Shown: one piece after another, positions 32,733 through 40,758 of the stretch
Layout: every line of letters starts with the position of its first letter
Numbering within the stretch: position 1 is the first letter of the stretch
Assembly (NCBI GenBank): GCA_964490725.1
Contig: CAZBDU010000008.1
Location: forward strand, 32,676 to 96,675
DNA from: CAZBDU01 sp964490725
GTDB taxonomy: Bacteria > Spirochaetota > Spirochaetia > SZUA-6 > DRHE01
DNA: 64,000 nucleotides
Direction: 5' to 3'
Position numbers and translations under genes: made by a program
Notes under the pieces: model-generated
Told to the model about the DNA's origin: nothing
The model's input: the letters and a program-made list of their open reading frames with translations, nothing else
Databases searched by the model: none

Positions 32733-33311
32733 CTACTTCCCTCCTCGATAGGCGGACAGGTACGCCTCCAGCTGGTTGTTGAGGATGGCGATGAAGGCGT
32801 TGCTGGTGAGGGTGGCGCCGGTGATGGCGTCGATCTCGTTGTCCGCCTTGGCCCTGCCCGGGGCCGTCACCTTCAGGGCCGGAGCCAGCACCTTGCCCGA
32901 GAACTGATCCAGGTAAGACTGCTCGGCGATCCGTCCGCCCAATCCCGGAGTCTCCTCCTGCTGGATCACCGTCACCCCCGCGATGGTCTTCAGATCGGGC
33001 CTCAAGGCCACGATCCCGGTGATGGGACCCCACAGCCCCGCTCCTGAGTAGTTGAAGGCGATGTCGCCGCTTCCGGCGATGTAGAATGTCTTCCCGTCCT
33101 TCTGCTCTGCCTTGACGTGGCTGGCGAACACCTGCTCCACGTCCTCGCGGGTGTAGGAGATGCCCAGGGCGTCCAGCACGCTGGATTTCTTCTTGATCTC
33201 CTCGTTCTTTTCGATGACGGGAGTGGTGTAGTAGTTCACCGCCACCAGCGTTGCGGTCAGGATCGTGCCCAGGACGAGCACGAACAGAATCATCAGTAGT
33301 CTTGCTTTCAT
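32733..33311 (-). CDS. rnfG: RnfG/NqrC FMN-binding subunit, complex 1
   Basis: A 192-residue protein with an N-terminal membrane anchor (about 5-27) and an extracytoplasmic FMN-binding domain. GLWGPITGIVAL and EETPGLGGRI are typical; ITGATLTSNA contains the Thr that covalently binds FMN. Covalent attachment requires an ApbE flavin transferase, which is not in this window. ATG 33311 overlaps the RnfD stop (ATGA). Confidence 0.93.
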   Translation of the reverse strand: MKARLLMILFVLVLGTILTATLVAVNYYTTPVIEKNEEIKKKSSVLDALGISYTREDVEQVFASHVKAEQKDGKTFYIAGSGDIAFNYSGAGLWGPITGIVALRPDLKTIAGVTVIQQEETPGLGGRIAEQSYLDQFSGKVLAPALKVTAPGRAKADNEIDAITGATLTSNAFIAILNNQLEAYLSAYRGGK

Positions 33312-34339
33312 GCGCGCACCGCTTTGAACTTCCGGTTGAGCACCAGATGATCGATCAGGGGGGTGAAGGCGTTCATGAACACGATGCTGAACATCACCCC
33401 CTCGGTGAAGCCGCTGAAGTTGCGGATCAACAGGGTCAGGACGCCGCAGGAGGCCCCGAAGATGATCTTCCCGCTTCCGGTCATCGGCGAGGTCACCGGA
33501 TCGGTGGCCATGTACATGGCCCCGAACAACAGCCCTCCGGAGAGGAGCTGGAACGCCGCGGGGGCGATGGTCTGGGGAAGCGCCAGGTTTCCGATCCAGC
33601 CCAGCAGGGCCACCGAGCCCAGGTAGGCCAGCGGCACCCGCCAGTTGGCCACCCTGGTGGCGATCAGGAATATGCCGCCGGCGATGATGCCGATGCGGAA
33701 CAGCTCGCCCATGCTTCCCGGCACCTGCCCCAGCAGCAGATCCAGGTACGGGGTGAGCTGGTGGCCGGTTTTGAAGGCGGCCAGCGGGGTGGCGCTGGTG
33801 ATGGCGTCCGCAAACGGCGCCTGCCAGCGCGCCGACATGATCTCCGGGAAGGCGATGGTGACGAACAGGCGGCCCACCAGCGCCGGGTTGAAGATGTTGC
33901 GCCCGGTGCCGCCGAACACCTCCTTGCCGAAGAAGGTGCCGAAGGCGATTCCCACGGCCACCACCCAAAGCGGTGTGGTAGGCGGGAGAATCAGGGGGAA
34001 GATCAGCCCCGTGACCAGAAACCCTTCCTCGATCTCTTTCTTGCGGATGGTGGCGAACAGCACCTCCACCACGCCTCCAACCACGTAGGAGGTGAGGATG
34101 ATCCACACCGCCCGCCAGCCGTAGAAGACGATGGCCGCCACGGTGCTGGGAAGCAGCGCCACGATCACCACGGACATGAAGCGCTTGATCTCCAGGCTGT
34201 CCCGCAGGTGCGGCGCGGCGGGAGCGGTCTCCGGCGTCCCCAGAAAGATCCCCTCGAGGGTGACGATCACCGGCCTGAAGGGCCGCATCAGAGGGGCGCC
34301 GGCGAGCTTGTGAAACGCATTCTTGAGAGCCTTCTTCAT
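33308..34339 (-). CDS. rnfD: RnfD/NqrB integral membrane subunit, complex 1
   Basis: A 343-residue membrane subunit that carries covalent FMN and lies on the ion path. KEVFGGTGRNIFNPALVGR, the FMN-attachment motif AITSATPLA, GANWR-like VANWRVP and MATDPVTSPMTGSG are conserved. The soluble N-terminus reads MKKALKNAFHKLAGAP. ATG 34339 overlaps the RnfC stop by four bases. The segment LEIKRFMSVVIVALLPS opens the first membrane helix. Confidence 0.94.
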   Translation of the reverse strand: MKKALKNAFHKLAGAPLMRPFRPVIVTLEGIFLGTPETAPAAPHLRDSLEIKRFMSVVIVALLPSTVAAIVFYGWRAVWIILTSYVVGGVVEVLFATIRKKEIEEGFLVTGLIFPLILPPTTPLWVVAVGIAFGTFFGKEVFGGTGRNIFNPALVGRLFVTIAFPEIMSARWQAPFADAITSATPLAAFKTGHQLTPYLDLLLGQVPGSMGELFRIGIIAGGIFLIATRVANWRVPLAYLGSVALLGWIGNLALPQTIAPAAFQLLSGGLLFGAMYMATDPVTSPMTGSGKIIFGASCGVLTLLIRNFSGFTEGVMFSIVFMNAFTPLIDHLVLNRKFKAVRA

Positions 34340-35838
34340 CGGGGTTGTGCCTCCGCTCGCTCCTCGCCGGCCGGGCCGGCCAGTCCTTTCAGCCTGAGGC
34401 GCGCGGCCGCGCCGGGCGTGGGGTCCAGCCCGTCCTGCCGGGCCAGCTCCTTGCCCTCCTGCATAAGGGCGGCCAGCGGGAGCTTGGACGGGCAGACGTA
34501 GCTGCACAGGTTGCAGTCGATGCAGTTGAAGAGCCTGAGGCGCACCAGCTCCTCGTCCACCACGCGGCGCTGCACGTAGCGGTGCAGCACGTTGGGCATG
34601 ATCTGCACCGGGCAAACCTCCGCACAGTACCCGCAGGAGATGCACGGCCGCAGCTCCCCGTGCAGGTTGGTCTCCGCGCGCCGGGAAACCGGCAGGACCG
34701 CCGAGGCAAAGGTGGAGGAGTAGGAGTCCGCCCGGAACCCGGGCTTGGCGAACGGCGTCAGCTCCACCTCCGGACCTTCCCGCAGCGCGATCAGGTGCCG
34801 CGCCGTGGCAGGCAGCGGCGTCTCCTCCTGGGCGATGGCGGCTCCGGTGAGCGCGCTGTCCAGCACCAGCCGCACCGGGAAGCCCTCCCGCAGGTAGCCG
34901 CTGGTGATTCTCCCCACCGGCGTGGCGATCCGGGCCCGCAGGTGCAGGTTGCGGCTGAACCCGGGCCCGCTCAGGGTGATCACCCGCTCGATCAGCGGCT
35001 TGCCCTCCGCGACGGCCTCGTACGCCTGGAGAACCGCCTGCAGGTCCAGCACCACCACCCCCAGGTGGATGGCGGGATAGCCGAAGGGATACTCGCCGCC
35101 CAGGACGGTCCGCACCAGCACTTCCTGGCGGCCCTGGGGATACTTCGGCCGTACGCGGTAGAGGTCCAGCCACCCGGGATCCCCCAGAGCCGCTGCGATC
35201 TGGCCCAGCAGGGAGGCGCTGGGCGGGGCCGCGGCCAGATGGAAGCGCGCCCCGGTGAAGATCCGTTTGAGGATCTCCAGGCCGGCGGCCAGCTCCCTGG
35301 CGGAGCGGCCCCCCAGCAGCGCCGCGGGCGCCGCATTGTAGGGCTCGGCCTGCGCGTCCTGCACGATGACGTGCTCCACCTCCCCGGGTGACACCACCGC
35401 GCTGCGGAAGCGGGTGGGGAGGCCGCTCTCCCCCAGAACGGTCACTCCGGAGGTGTACAGCCGCTCTTCCAGGCGCGCGGCCTCCGCCTTCCGCCAGTCC
35501 TCCACCGGGAGCTTCTCCCAGCCGTCCTCACCATCACCCTCGATGAGGGCCGTCGGGACTTTTCCCTGGGGCCCTTCGATGTCGCGGACCTCTTTCACCG
35601 TGCCGCTCACGGGGGCCAGCACGGGGCTGCTGAGGGACTCGTCATCCCGGGCCAGGATCTGGCCCGCCCGGACGGGGGCGCCTGCCTGCACGAGGGGGGG
35701 GAGCGCTCCGCCCTGCGGGTCCCACAGGGGCACGGCTACGGTGCGCGGCAGAGGGGCCTGGGCCAGGGTTTCCCCTGGCCGGCCCTCGAACCTCTTGAAC
35801 CTGTAGCCACCGGCAAACGTTCTCTGCCTGATGCTCAT
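34336..35838 (-). CDS. rnfC: RnfC-like flavo-iron-sulfur subunit, complex 1
   Basis: A 500-residue peripheral subunit. The N-terminal biotinyl-like barrel (about 25-85), a Rossmann/SLBB central part (EAYEAVAEGKPLIERVITL) and two C-terminal [4Fe-4S] motifs, CISCGYCAEVCP (about 400) and CIDCNLCSYVCP (about 440), define RnfC rather than NqrA, which has no such clusters. RnfC normally docks NADH/FMN or RnfB. No RnfB follows in this operon; instead NqrF-type proteins occur. A Gly-rich nucleotide loop is not obvious. ATG 35838 lacks a clear ribosome-binding site, and a TTG at 35853 is an alternative. It lies 28 bases after the triheme cytochrome. Confidence 0.9.
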   Translation of the reverse strand: MSIRQRTFAGGYRFKRFEGRPGETLAQAPLPRTVAVPLWDPQGGALPPLVQAGAPVRAGQILARDDESLSSPVLAPVSGTVKEVRDIEGPQGKVPTALIEGDGEDGWEKLPVEDWRKAEAARLEERLYTSGVTVLGESGLPTRFRSAVVSPGEVEHVIVQDAQAEPYNAAPAALLGGRSARELAAGLEILKRIFTGARFHLAAAPPSASLLGQIAAALGDPGWLDLYRVRPKYPQGRQEVLVRTVLGGEYPFGYPAIHLGVVVLDLQAVLQAYEAVAEGKPLIERVITLSGPGFSRNLHLRARIATPVGRITSGYLREGFPVRLVLDSALTGAAIAQEETPLPATARHLIALREGPEVELTPFAKPGFRADSYSSTFASAVLPVSRRAETNLHGELRPCISCGYCAEVCPVQIMPNVLHRYVQRRVVDEELVRLRLFNCIDCNLCSYVCPSKLPLAALMQEGKELARQDGLDPTPGAAARLRLKGLAGPAGEERAEAQPR

Positions 35839-35866
35839 GGTGCCAGTGCGCAATCGGATTTTCTAT

Positions 35867-36295
35867 CTACCAGTTCTTGGCGCCGCTCTTCACCGACATG
35901 GCGCCGGTGCTGAGGTCGATGGCGTGGCAGTTCAGGCATGCCCCCTGGTAGTGGCTGACGAAGTGATTCTCCGACGGATCGGAGAAATGGATCTTGTGTA
36001 CGACCTGGCTCAGCGGACCGGCCTTGGCGCCCGCCTTGTGGCACATCAGGCAGTCGTTGGGAGCCGTCTTTACGATCCGGTCGATGTTCGGGTGGCCCTT
36101 TACCTTCGCCACCTCGGCGTTCAACCGGTAGTCTCCCCGCTCGGTCTGCCTGTGGCAGTCCACGCACCCGTTGGGGTGCTCATCCTTCACGGTGACCCCA
36201 GGCAGAAACGGGGTGTCCGCCGCGCTGACGGATACGACCCCCACCAGGCTGCCGGCCAGCAGCAGAACCAGGGCGATGTTCTTCGCCTTCCTCAT
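35867..36295 (-). CDS. Secreted triheme c-type cytochrome heading the Rnf1 operon
   Basis: A 142-residue exported cytochrome with a signal peptide (core about 7-24, SAAD cleavage region) and three CxxCH sites at 44-48, 82-86 and 120-124. Extra His residues (HKIHFSDPSENHF) could be distal ligands, so a bis-His low-potential protein is likely. It is the first gene of the operon and 28 bases upstream of rnfC. In Methanosarcina a multiheme cytochrome gene also heads an Rnf operon, though it need not be homologous. It may take electrons from the membrane complex to the outside (inference). ATG 36295 has GAGGAGGG upstream. Confidence 0.9.
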   Translation of the reverse strand: MRKAKNIALVLLLAGSLVGVVSVSAADTPFLPGVTVKDEHPNGCVDCHRQTERGDYRLNAEVAKVKGHPNIDRIVKTAPNDCLMCHKAGAKAGPLSQVVHKIHFSDPSENHFVSHYQGACLNCHAIDLSTGAMSVKSGAKNW

Positions 36296-36456
36296 AAGCC
36301 CTCCTCGTGATTGTGGTGTCCCTATCTCGAACAGCGGTCGGGCGGGCCTCGGGCCCGGCAGCGCCCGTCCGCGGGCCTCCCGTGCCGTCGAAGCCGAAAA
36401 CCAAAACCGCTGTGCGGTAGTGCAGCTACTCCTTCAGTTCCGCCGCGGGCGAAATC

Positions 36457-36470
36457 GTGAATGAATTCAC
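36457..36470. promoter_or_regulatory. CRP/FNR-type operator palindrome
   Basis: GTGAATGAATTCAC is a perfect GTGA-N6-TCAC palindrome, the core of CRP/FNR-family sites. It lies downstream of the predicted Rnf1 start site and upstream of the membrane-cytochrome promoter. Confidence 0.55.
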
Positions 36471-36534
36471 CTTATATGAGCGTTTTGGTTGCCTTCGCCC
36501 ACGGTACAATATCGTGGCTAAAATAGCAATACCC

Positions 36535-36563
36535 ATAGTAGCCCATTTGCGCGGCTCTAACAA
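36535..36563 (-). promoter_or_regulatory. Promoter for the Rnf1/diaphorase operon
   Basis: On the minus strand TTGTTA (36558-36563) and TACTAT (36535-36540) are spaced 17 bases. It gives a leader of about 230 bases before the triheme cytochrome. Confidence 0.6.
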
Positions 36564-36724
36564 TAACCCTATATACCTTTCTGCAAATACTTCCCGGACC
36601 GCCCGGGGGCCGCCGGACGGTGCGGCGCAGAGCCCGGGCAGAGTATTTGAGGAAAAAGGGTAGCAATCGTGAAAGGAATGCTGATATAATCAGCCATTCC
36701 CATAATCACACTGAGGAGGAAGAG

Positions 36725-37447
36725 ATGTTCTGGAAAGAAGCCAAGGGGTTCAAGGATCTACCCATGAGCTCCAAGATTGCGATCTCGATGATCCTGGTTC
36801 TGGCCGGGTTCAGCTACATCCTGGGGTTCCTCAACATCTGGTACACCTACTCGCCCGCGGACCAGAAGCCCGGACTCTCGGTCCAGGACGTGCGCATCGC
36901 CTTCTGGGGCGCCCGCGGCACCACCAAGCTGGAGAAGGCGATCGATGGAACCATGCGGGAGTACTTCCAGAATGACGCCGAGCACCAGACGGTCAAGGAG
37001 TGGATCTCGGCGGGAGCCCCCGAGAGCGAGTGGCCGCAGATCAAGGAGATCTTCGACGGCTCCTGCAACAGCTGCCACTCCGCCGATGAGGAGGTGGCCG
37101 GGGTGGTGCTGGCGACCTACCCGGACGTCCAGCAGTACCTGGCCCAGGACACGGGAAAGTCCATCCCCAGGCTGATCTCCCTCACGCACACCCACCTGCC
37201 GGCAACCCTGGTGGTGATCTTCATGCTGCTCGTCATCTTCGGTCTTACCCGCTACTCGGAGACGGTCAAGCGGGTGGTCATGACCTTCAGCCTCGCCGCC
37301 CTGGCCTTCGACCTGGGAAGCTGGTGGCTGGCCAAGATCTCCCCGGCCCTGGCGGTGCTGGTGATCCTGGGCGGGATCTCCCTGGCCCTGACCTTCGGCG
37401 CCCTGGTGCTGCTCTCCCTCTGGGAACTGTGGATCCGCAGGGACTAG
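36725..37447 (+). CDS. Membrane protein with one c-type heme site
   Basis: A 240-residue membrane protein. One helix near the N-terminus (17-38) anchors an extracytoplasmic domain (about 40-150) with a single heme site CNSCH (114-118), then three helices follow (about 157-178, 186-206, 209-233). LTHTHLPATLVV contains His residues at a helix start that could ligate heme b or serve as axial ligands. I do not recognise a named family; it looks like a membrane cytochrome that passes electrons across or out of the membrane. ATG 36725 has TGAGGAGGAAG upstream, and TATAAT lies at 36685-36690. It is divergent from the Rnf1 operon and ends at a strong terminator. Confidence 0.78.
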   Translation: MFWKEAKGFKDLPMSSKIAISMILVLAGFSYILGFLNIWYTYSPADQKPGLSVQDVRIAFWGARGTTKLEKAIDGTMREYFQNDAEHQTVKEWISAGAPESEWPQIKEIFDGSCNSCHSADEEVAGVVLATYPDVQQYLAQDTGKSIPRLISLTHTHLPATLVVIFMLLVIFGLTRYSETVKRVVMTFSLAALAFDLGSWWLAKISPALAVLVILGGISLALTFGALVLLSLWELWIRRD

Positions 37448-37491
37448 GGGCGCCCCGGGGCGGGCGATGCGCGCCGCCTCGATGATGAGAA

Positions 37492-37520
37492 AAACGGGCC
37501 GGATTCTCTCCGGCCCGTTT
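37492..37520. terminator. Strong bidirectional terminator
   Basis: AAACGGGCCGG (37492-37502) pairs with CCGGCCCGTTT (37510-37520) over a 7-base loop, followed by T-rich DNA on both strands. It separates the membrane cytochrome from the convergent cysteine desulfurase. Confidence 0.9.
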
Positions 37521-37526
37521 CTTGTT

Positions 37527-38678
37527 TCACCGAATGGCGCTGGCCTGGGAGACCTCTTGCCAGGCCCGAACGAGCGCAGCTGCCGCTTCCCGAACCTGCC
37601 GTTCAGAGGTTCCGCGTCCAAGAGACAGACGCACGGCCCCCAGGGCGGTGGCGACTTCCAGACCCATCGCCAGCAGCACCGCAGAGGGGCTCTCGCCCCC
37701 CTCGTGACAGGCCGATCCGGTCGAGGCCGCCACCTCGGGGGCCGCGGCCAGTACGGCGCTGCCCGACACAGCGGGGAAAGACACGTTCAGCGTGTTGGGC
37801 AGTCTTTCCGTCGGGTGCCCGTTGAGCCGCAGACCGGGCACCTCTGCCCGCAAGAGCCTCAAAAGCTGGTCCCGCAGCTGCCGAACCCGCGCGGCTTCCG
37901 CCTCCACAGTCCGGGCGGCCAGCTCGCATGCTTTGCCCAGGCCGACGATATAAGGGACGTTCTCCGTTCCAGGCCGCAGCCCCCGCTCGTGCCCTGCTCC
38001 CAGCAGCACGGGCCGAAGGAGCGTGCCCCGGCGTACGTAGAGTGCCCCCACTCCTTTGGGCGCGTAGAGCTTGTGCCCCGCGACCGAAAGCAGGTCCACT
38101 CCCAGGTCATCCACGCGAACCGAGATCTTCCCCACCGCCTGGGCGGCATCGGTATGTACCAGTGCTCCCTTTGCGTGCGCCATGTCCGCCAGGAGGCGGA
38201 TCGGCATAATGGTGCCCGTCTCGTTGTTCGCCAGCATCACGGTGAGCAGAGCGGTGTCGCCCCGGACAAAGGGGAGGGCATCGTCGACCTTGACCATGCA
38301 GTCGCCGTCCACGGGCAGGCGCACCATTTCCCACCCCTGCTGTTGCAGCCTGTCGCACGGTCTTGCGGCAGCAGGATGCTCGACAACGGAGGTGACTACA
38401 TGTCCTTTTCGATCGGCAGCGGCCTCCGCTACGCCCGTGATCGCGAGGTTGTTGGCCTCCGTCCCGCCAGAGGTGAAGTAAACCTCGCCAGGCTCGCAGC
38501 CCAGGAGCGCCGCGACCTGATCCCTCGAGCGCTCCACGGCCTCGTGAGCCCGGCGGCCGTACACGTGCGCGCTCGATGGATTTCCAAAGTGCTCCCGCAG
38601 CCAGGGAAGCATCGCCTCCACCACCTCGGGATGAACCGGCGTGGTGGCGTTGTGGTCGAGATAGATGGGATCACCCAT
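37527..38678 (-). CDS. Cysteine desulfurase (NifS/IscS family)
   Basis: A 383-residue PLP enzyme that removes sulfur from cysteine to an active-site persulfide. YLDHNATTPV opens the protein, SGGTEANN binds PLP, HTDAAQAVGK and VAGHKLYAPKG contain the Schiff-base Lys, and STGSACHEGG holds the catalytic Cys. Placement behind DsrE- and rhodanese-containing genes suggests sulfur mobilisation or tRNA/selenium chemistry rather than a full Isc operon, since no IscU is seen. ATG 38678 follows the DsrE stop by 22 bases. Confidence 0.93.
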   Translation of the reverse strand: MGDPIYLDHNATTPVHPEVVEAMLPWLREHFGNPSSAHVYGRRAHEAVERSRDQVAALLGCEPGEVYFTSGGTEANNLAITGVAEAAADRKGHVVTSVVEHPAAARPCDRLQQQGWEMVRLPVDGDCMVKVDDALPFVRGDTALLTVMLANNETGTIMPIRLLADMAHAKGALVHTDAAQAVGKISVRVDDLGVDLLSVAGHKLYAPKGVGALYVRRGTLLRPVLLGAGHERGLRPGTENVPYIVGLGKACELAARTVEAEAARVRQLRDQLLRLLRAEVPGLRLNGHPTERLPNTLNVSFPAVSGSAVLAAAPEVAASTGSACHEGGESPSAVLLAMGLEVATALGAVRLSLGRGTSERQVREAAAALVRAWQEVSQASAIR

Positions 38679-38700
38679 GCCGCCTGTTTCTCCGCTCTTT

Positions 38701-39054
38701 TCAGAACACCAGCACCTTGTCAGCCTGGAAGGTAAGCCCTGTCAGCTCCTCCAGGGAGCTCCGGCGGCAGCCGTCCAGCAGCTCCTGCTCTCGAAGGGCG
38801 CGGGCATCCAGGCATGTTCCGCAGAGAAGCACCTTGCCTCCGCGGCCGATCAGCGCCTTGAGCATTCTTTCCAGGTTGTAGTAGCCGTTCGGGGTTTGCT
38901 GGCCCGTCTTTGCGGTGCAGACGGCATCGCCCATCAGGAACGCACTTACCCCCACGGATTCCTCCTTCTTGAGCAGACTGTTGGCGAGGCGCAGGGCGTT
39001 GTAGGTTCTCTCGGTGCCGTAAGGCGGGTCGTTCAGGATGAACAGGTATTTCAT
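38701..39054 (-). CDS. DsrE-family sulfur-relay protein
   Basis: A 117-residue DsrE/TusD-like protein. FILNDPPYGTERTYNALRLA is the usual N-terminus, FLMGDAV follows, and LLCGTCLDARAL contains a likely sulfur-carrying Cys. It sits between an ArsR-rhodanese regulator and a cysteine desulfurase, consistent with a persulfide relay. AGGAG lies before ATG 39054. Confidence 0.9.
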   Translation of the reverse strand: MKYLFILNDPPYGTERTYNALRLANSLLKKEESVGVSAFLMGDAVCTAKTGQQTPNGYYNLERMLKALIGRGGKVLLCGTCLDARALREQELLDGCRRSSLEELTGLTFQADKVLVF

Positions 39055-39087
39055 GGCGAGCTCCTCATGGTACAGACGGGCTTTGTC

Positions 39088-39768
39088 TCAGCGCGAGGCA
39101 AATGGCGCGGCCAGCTCGACGGGGAATCCCGCATCACGCCATTCCGGGTACCCCTCTTCGAAGCGGCGGGCCTTGTACCCTCGCCGGCGCAGAATCTTCA
39201 CGGCTTCGGCAGCCAGAATACAGTACGGCCCCCGGCAGTAGGCCACCACCTCCCGGTCCGCCGGGAGCTGCGAAATCCGCTGCTCCAACAGGGCCAGGGG
39301 GATCGACAGCGCTCCCGCGATGTGCCCGGCCTGGTACTCTTCGAGAGGCCGCACGTCCACTACGACAACCTCACCTTTTCCAGCCCGTTGAAGCAGCTCC
39401 CGCCGGTCTAGCGGCTCCATACCGTCTACACCGGCGAAGTAGTCCCGGACCAGACGGTCCACCTCGGCGAGCCGTTCTTCGGCCAGCAACCGCAGCGCAC
39501 GGTATCCTGGGAGGACATTTGCGTCTGCAAGCCGGTAGAAGACCTGCAGGCCTTTCTTGCGCGAGGCCAGCAAGCCAGAGGCCTTCAGCACCTGCAGGTG
39601 CCGCGAGGTGTTGGCCACCGACAGGCCTGTCTCGGCTGCCAGGGTTTCCACATTCCGCTCCCCCTGCGCCAGCACATCGACAATCTCAATGCGCTTGGGG
39701 CTGGCAAACGCTGCAGCGACCCGCGCAAACTGTTCGAAGAGTGCATCCTTGAATTCCCTGCTTCGCAT
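39088..39768 (-). CDS. ArsR-family regulator fused to a rhodanese domain, copy 1
   Basis: A 226-residue protein. An N-terminal winged-helix ArsR domain (about 10-95, LAAETGLSVANTSRHLQVLK) is fused to a rhodanese domain (about 120-222) with VVDVRPLEEYQAGHI and the catalytic loop AYCRGPYCILA (Cys near 189). The fusion suggests that persulfide on the rhodanese Cys modulates DNA binding. It is the first gene of the dsrE/desulfurase operon, and a palindrome over its promoter is a likely self-operator. Copy 2 lies at 60.7 kb. Confidence 0.92.
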   Translation of the reverse strand: MRSREFKDALFEQFARVAAAFASPKRIEIVDVLAQGERNVETLAAETGLSVANTSRHLQVLKASGLLASRKKGLQVFYRLADANVLPGYRALRLLAEERLAEVDRLVRDYFAGVDGMEPLDRRELLQRAGKGEVVVVDVRPLEEYQAGHIAGALSIPLALLEQRISQLPADREVVAYCRGPYCILAAEAVKILRRRGYKARRFEEGYPEWRDAGFPVELAAPFASR

Positions 39769-39787
39769 CGGATCCGCTATTCAAGTA

Positions 39788-39815
39788 ATCGATTGATAGG
39801 TGGAATACTATCGAT
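39788..39815. promoter_or_regulatory. Inverted repeat, probable operator of ArsR-rhodanese copy 1
   Basis: ATCGATTGATAG and CTATCGAT form an imperfect inverted repeat (outer ATCGAT at 39788-39793 and 39810-39815). It overlaps the -10 box and start site of the promoter below. Confidence 0.6.
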
Positions 39816-39833
39816 TTCCAGGATCGAGGTCAA
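39805..39833 (-). promoter_or_regulatory. Promoter for the ArsR-rhodanese/dsrE/desulfurase operon
   Basis: On the minus strand TTGACC (39828-39833) and TAGTAT (39805-39810) are spaced 17 bases, about 40 bases upstream of the ATG. Confidence 0.75.
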
Positions 39834-39966
39834 GCCTCCCTGTGACCGCCGGCCGCCGGGCCACTCATGCGACGACCCAGGCGGCCACGCGCAAAGAGGG
39901 GATGCGGTCGTGATCTCTCCGCCCAACCGGTGGAAGCGGGCTCCGCCGGCGCGCTTTCGACGCGCT

Positions 39967-40758
39967 TCAGCCGTAGCTGTGCAGCCCTGACAGCAGGTAG
40001 TTCACGCCGAAGAAGGTGAACAGGGTGAACACGAAGCCGACGATGGCCGCCACCGCGGAGACCTTGCCCCGCAGCCGGCGCACCAGCCGGGTGTGCAGGT
40101 AGGCGGTGTAGACGAGCCAGGTGATGAGCGCCCAGGTCTCTTTCGGGTCCCAGCTCCAGTAGCTCCCCCAGGCGTTCTCGGCCCAGATGGCCCCGAAAAT
40201 GAGCGCCCCGGCGGTGAAGATGGGATAGCCGATGCCGACGGTGGTGTAGGTAAGCCGGTCGAGATTCTTCTTTCGATCCGCGTCCCGGGCTGCGAGGTAG
40301 CCGATGGCGGCGACGAAGCTGACCACGAAGAAGGACTCGCCGATGAAGGACAGGGTCACGTGCAGCACCAGCCAGTAGGACTGAAGGGCGGGAATCGGCG
40401 GCAGCACCTCCTTGGGGGCGATCGGAGAGGAGGCGATCGCCAGCATGGCGATGGCCACCACCGTGGCGCCGAACTGGACGAACAGCAGGGTCCGCTCGCG
40501 GGCCAGCAGGCGGTAGACGAACAGGACCAGGGCGGTGACCCCGGCAAAGAAGACCAGGCTCTCGAAGGTGTTGGTCACGGCGACGAAGCTGATCTGGATG
40601 CTGCGCACCACGATGTCCGCCAGCAGCAGAGCCGCCGCAGCCAGCAGAAGCATGTGCGAAACGGCGTCCGGCCGGCGCTCCTTCCTCAGCAGGAACACCA
40701 CCTGGATGACCGCCGAGACGATCAGCAGGACAAAGGCAGCCACAGTCAGTGCAATCAT
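39967..40758 (-). CDS. resC: Cytochrome c assembly protein ResC/CcsA
   Basis: A 263-residue integral membrane protein with about eight helices. The tryptophan-rich heme-handling motif WGSYWSWDPKETW and flanking His residues (LHVTLSFIGE, HSYG at the C-terminus) identify the CcsA/ResC subunit of system II cytochrome c synthetase. It delivers heme to CxxCH apocytochromes such as those at 14.0, 35.9 and 36.7 kb. ATG 40758 overlaps the resB stop by four bases. Confidence 0.92.
   Translation of the reverse strand: MIALTVAAFVLLIVSAVIQVVFLLRKERRPDAVSHMLLLAAAALLLADIVVRSIQISFVAVTNTFESLVFFAGVTALVLFVYRLLARERTLLFVQFGATVVAIAMLAIASSPIAPKEVLPPIPALQSYWLVLHVTLSFIGESFFVVSFVAAIGYLAARDADRKKNLDRLTYTTVGIGYPIFTAGALIFGAIWAENAWGSYWSWDPKETWALITWLVYTAYLHTRLVRRLRGKVSAVAAIVGFVFTLFTFFGVNYLLSGLHSYG

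Larger units (their letters stand above)
36296..36724. other. Divergent regulatory region between Rnf1 operon and membrane cytochrome
   Basis: A 429-base region with no coding frame I can support. It is more AT-rich than its surroundings around 36450-36560. It holds a minus-strand promoter at 36535-36563, a CRP/FNR-like palindrome at 36457-36470, and for the plus strand a TATAAT box at 36685-36690 with CGTGAA (36669-36674) just upstream and no good -35, suggesting activator dependence. Confidence 0.7.

Noticed and set aside
34336..35838. NqrA as the identity of the first membrane-complex subunit
   Set aside because: NqrA lacks [4Fe-4S] motifs, whereas this protein has two, as in RnfC.
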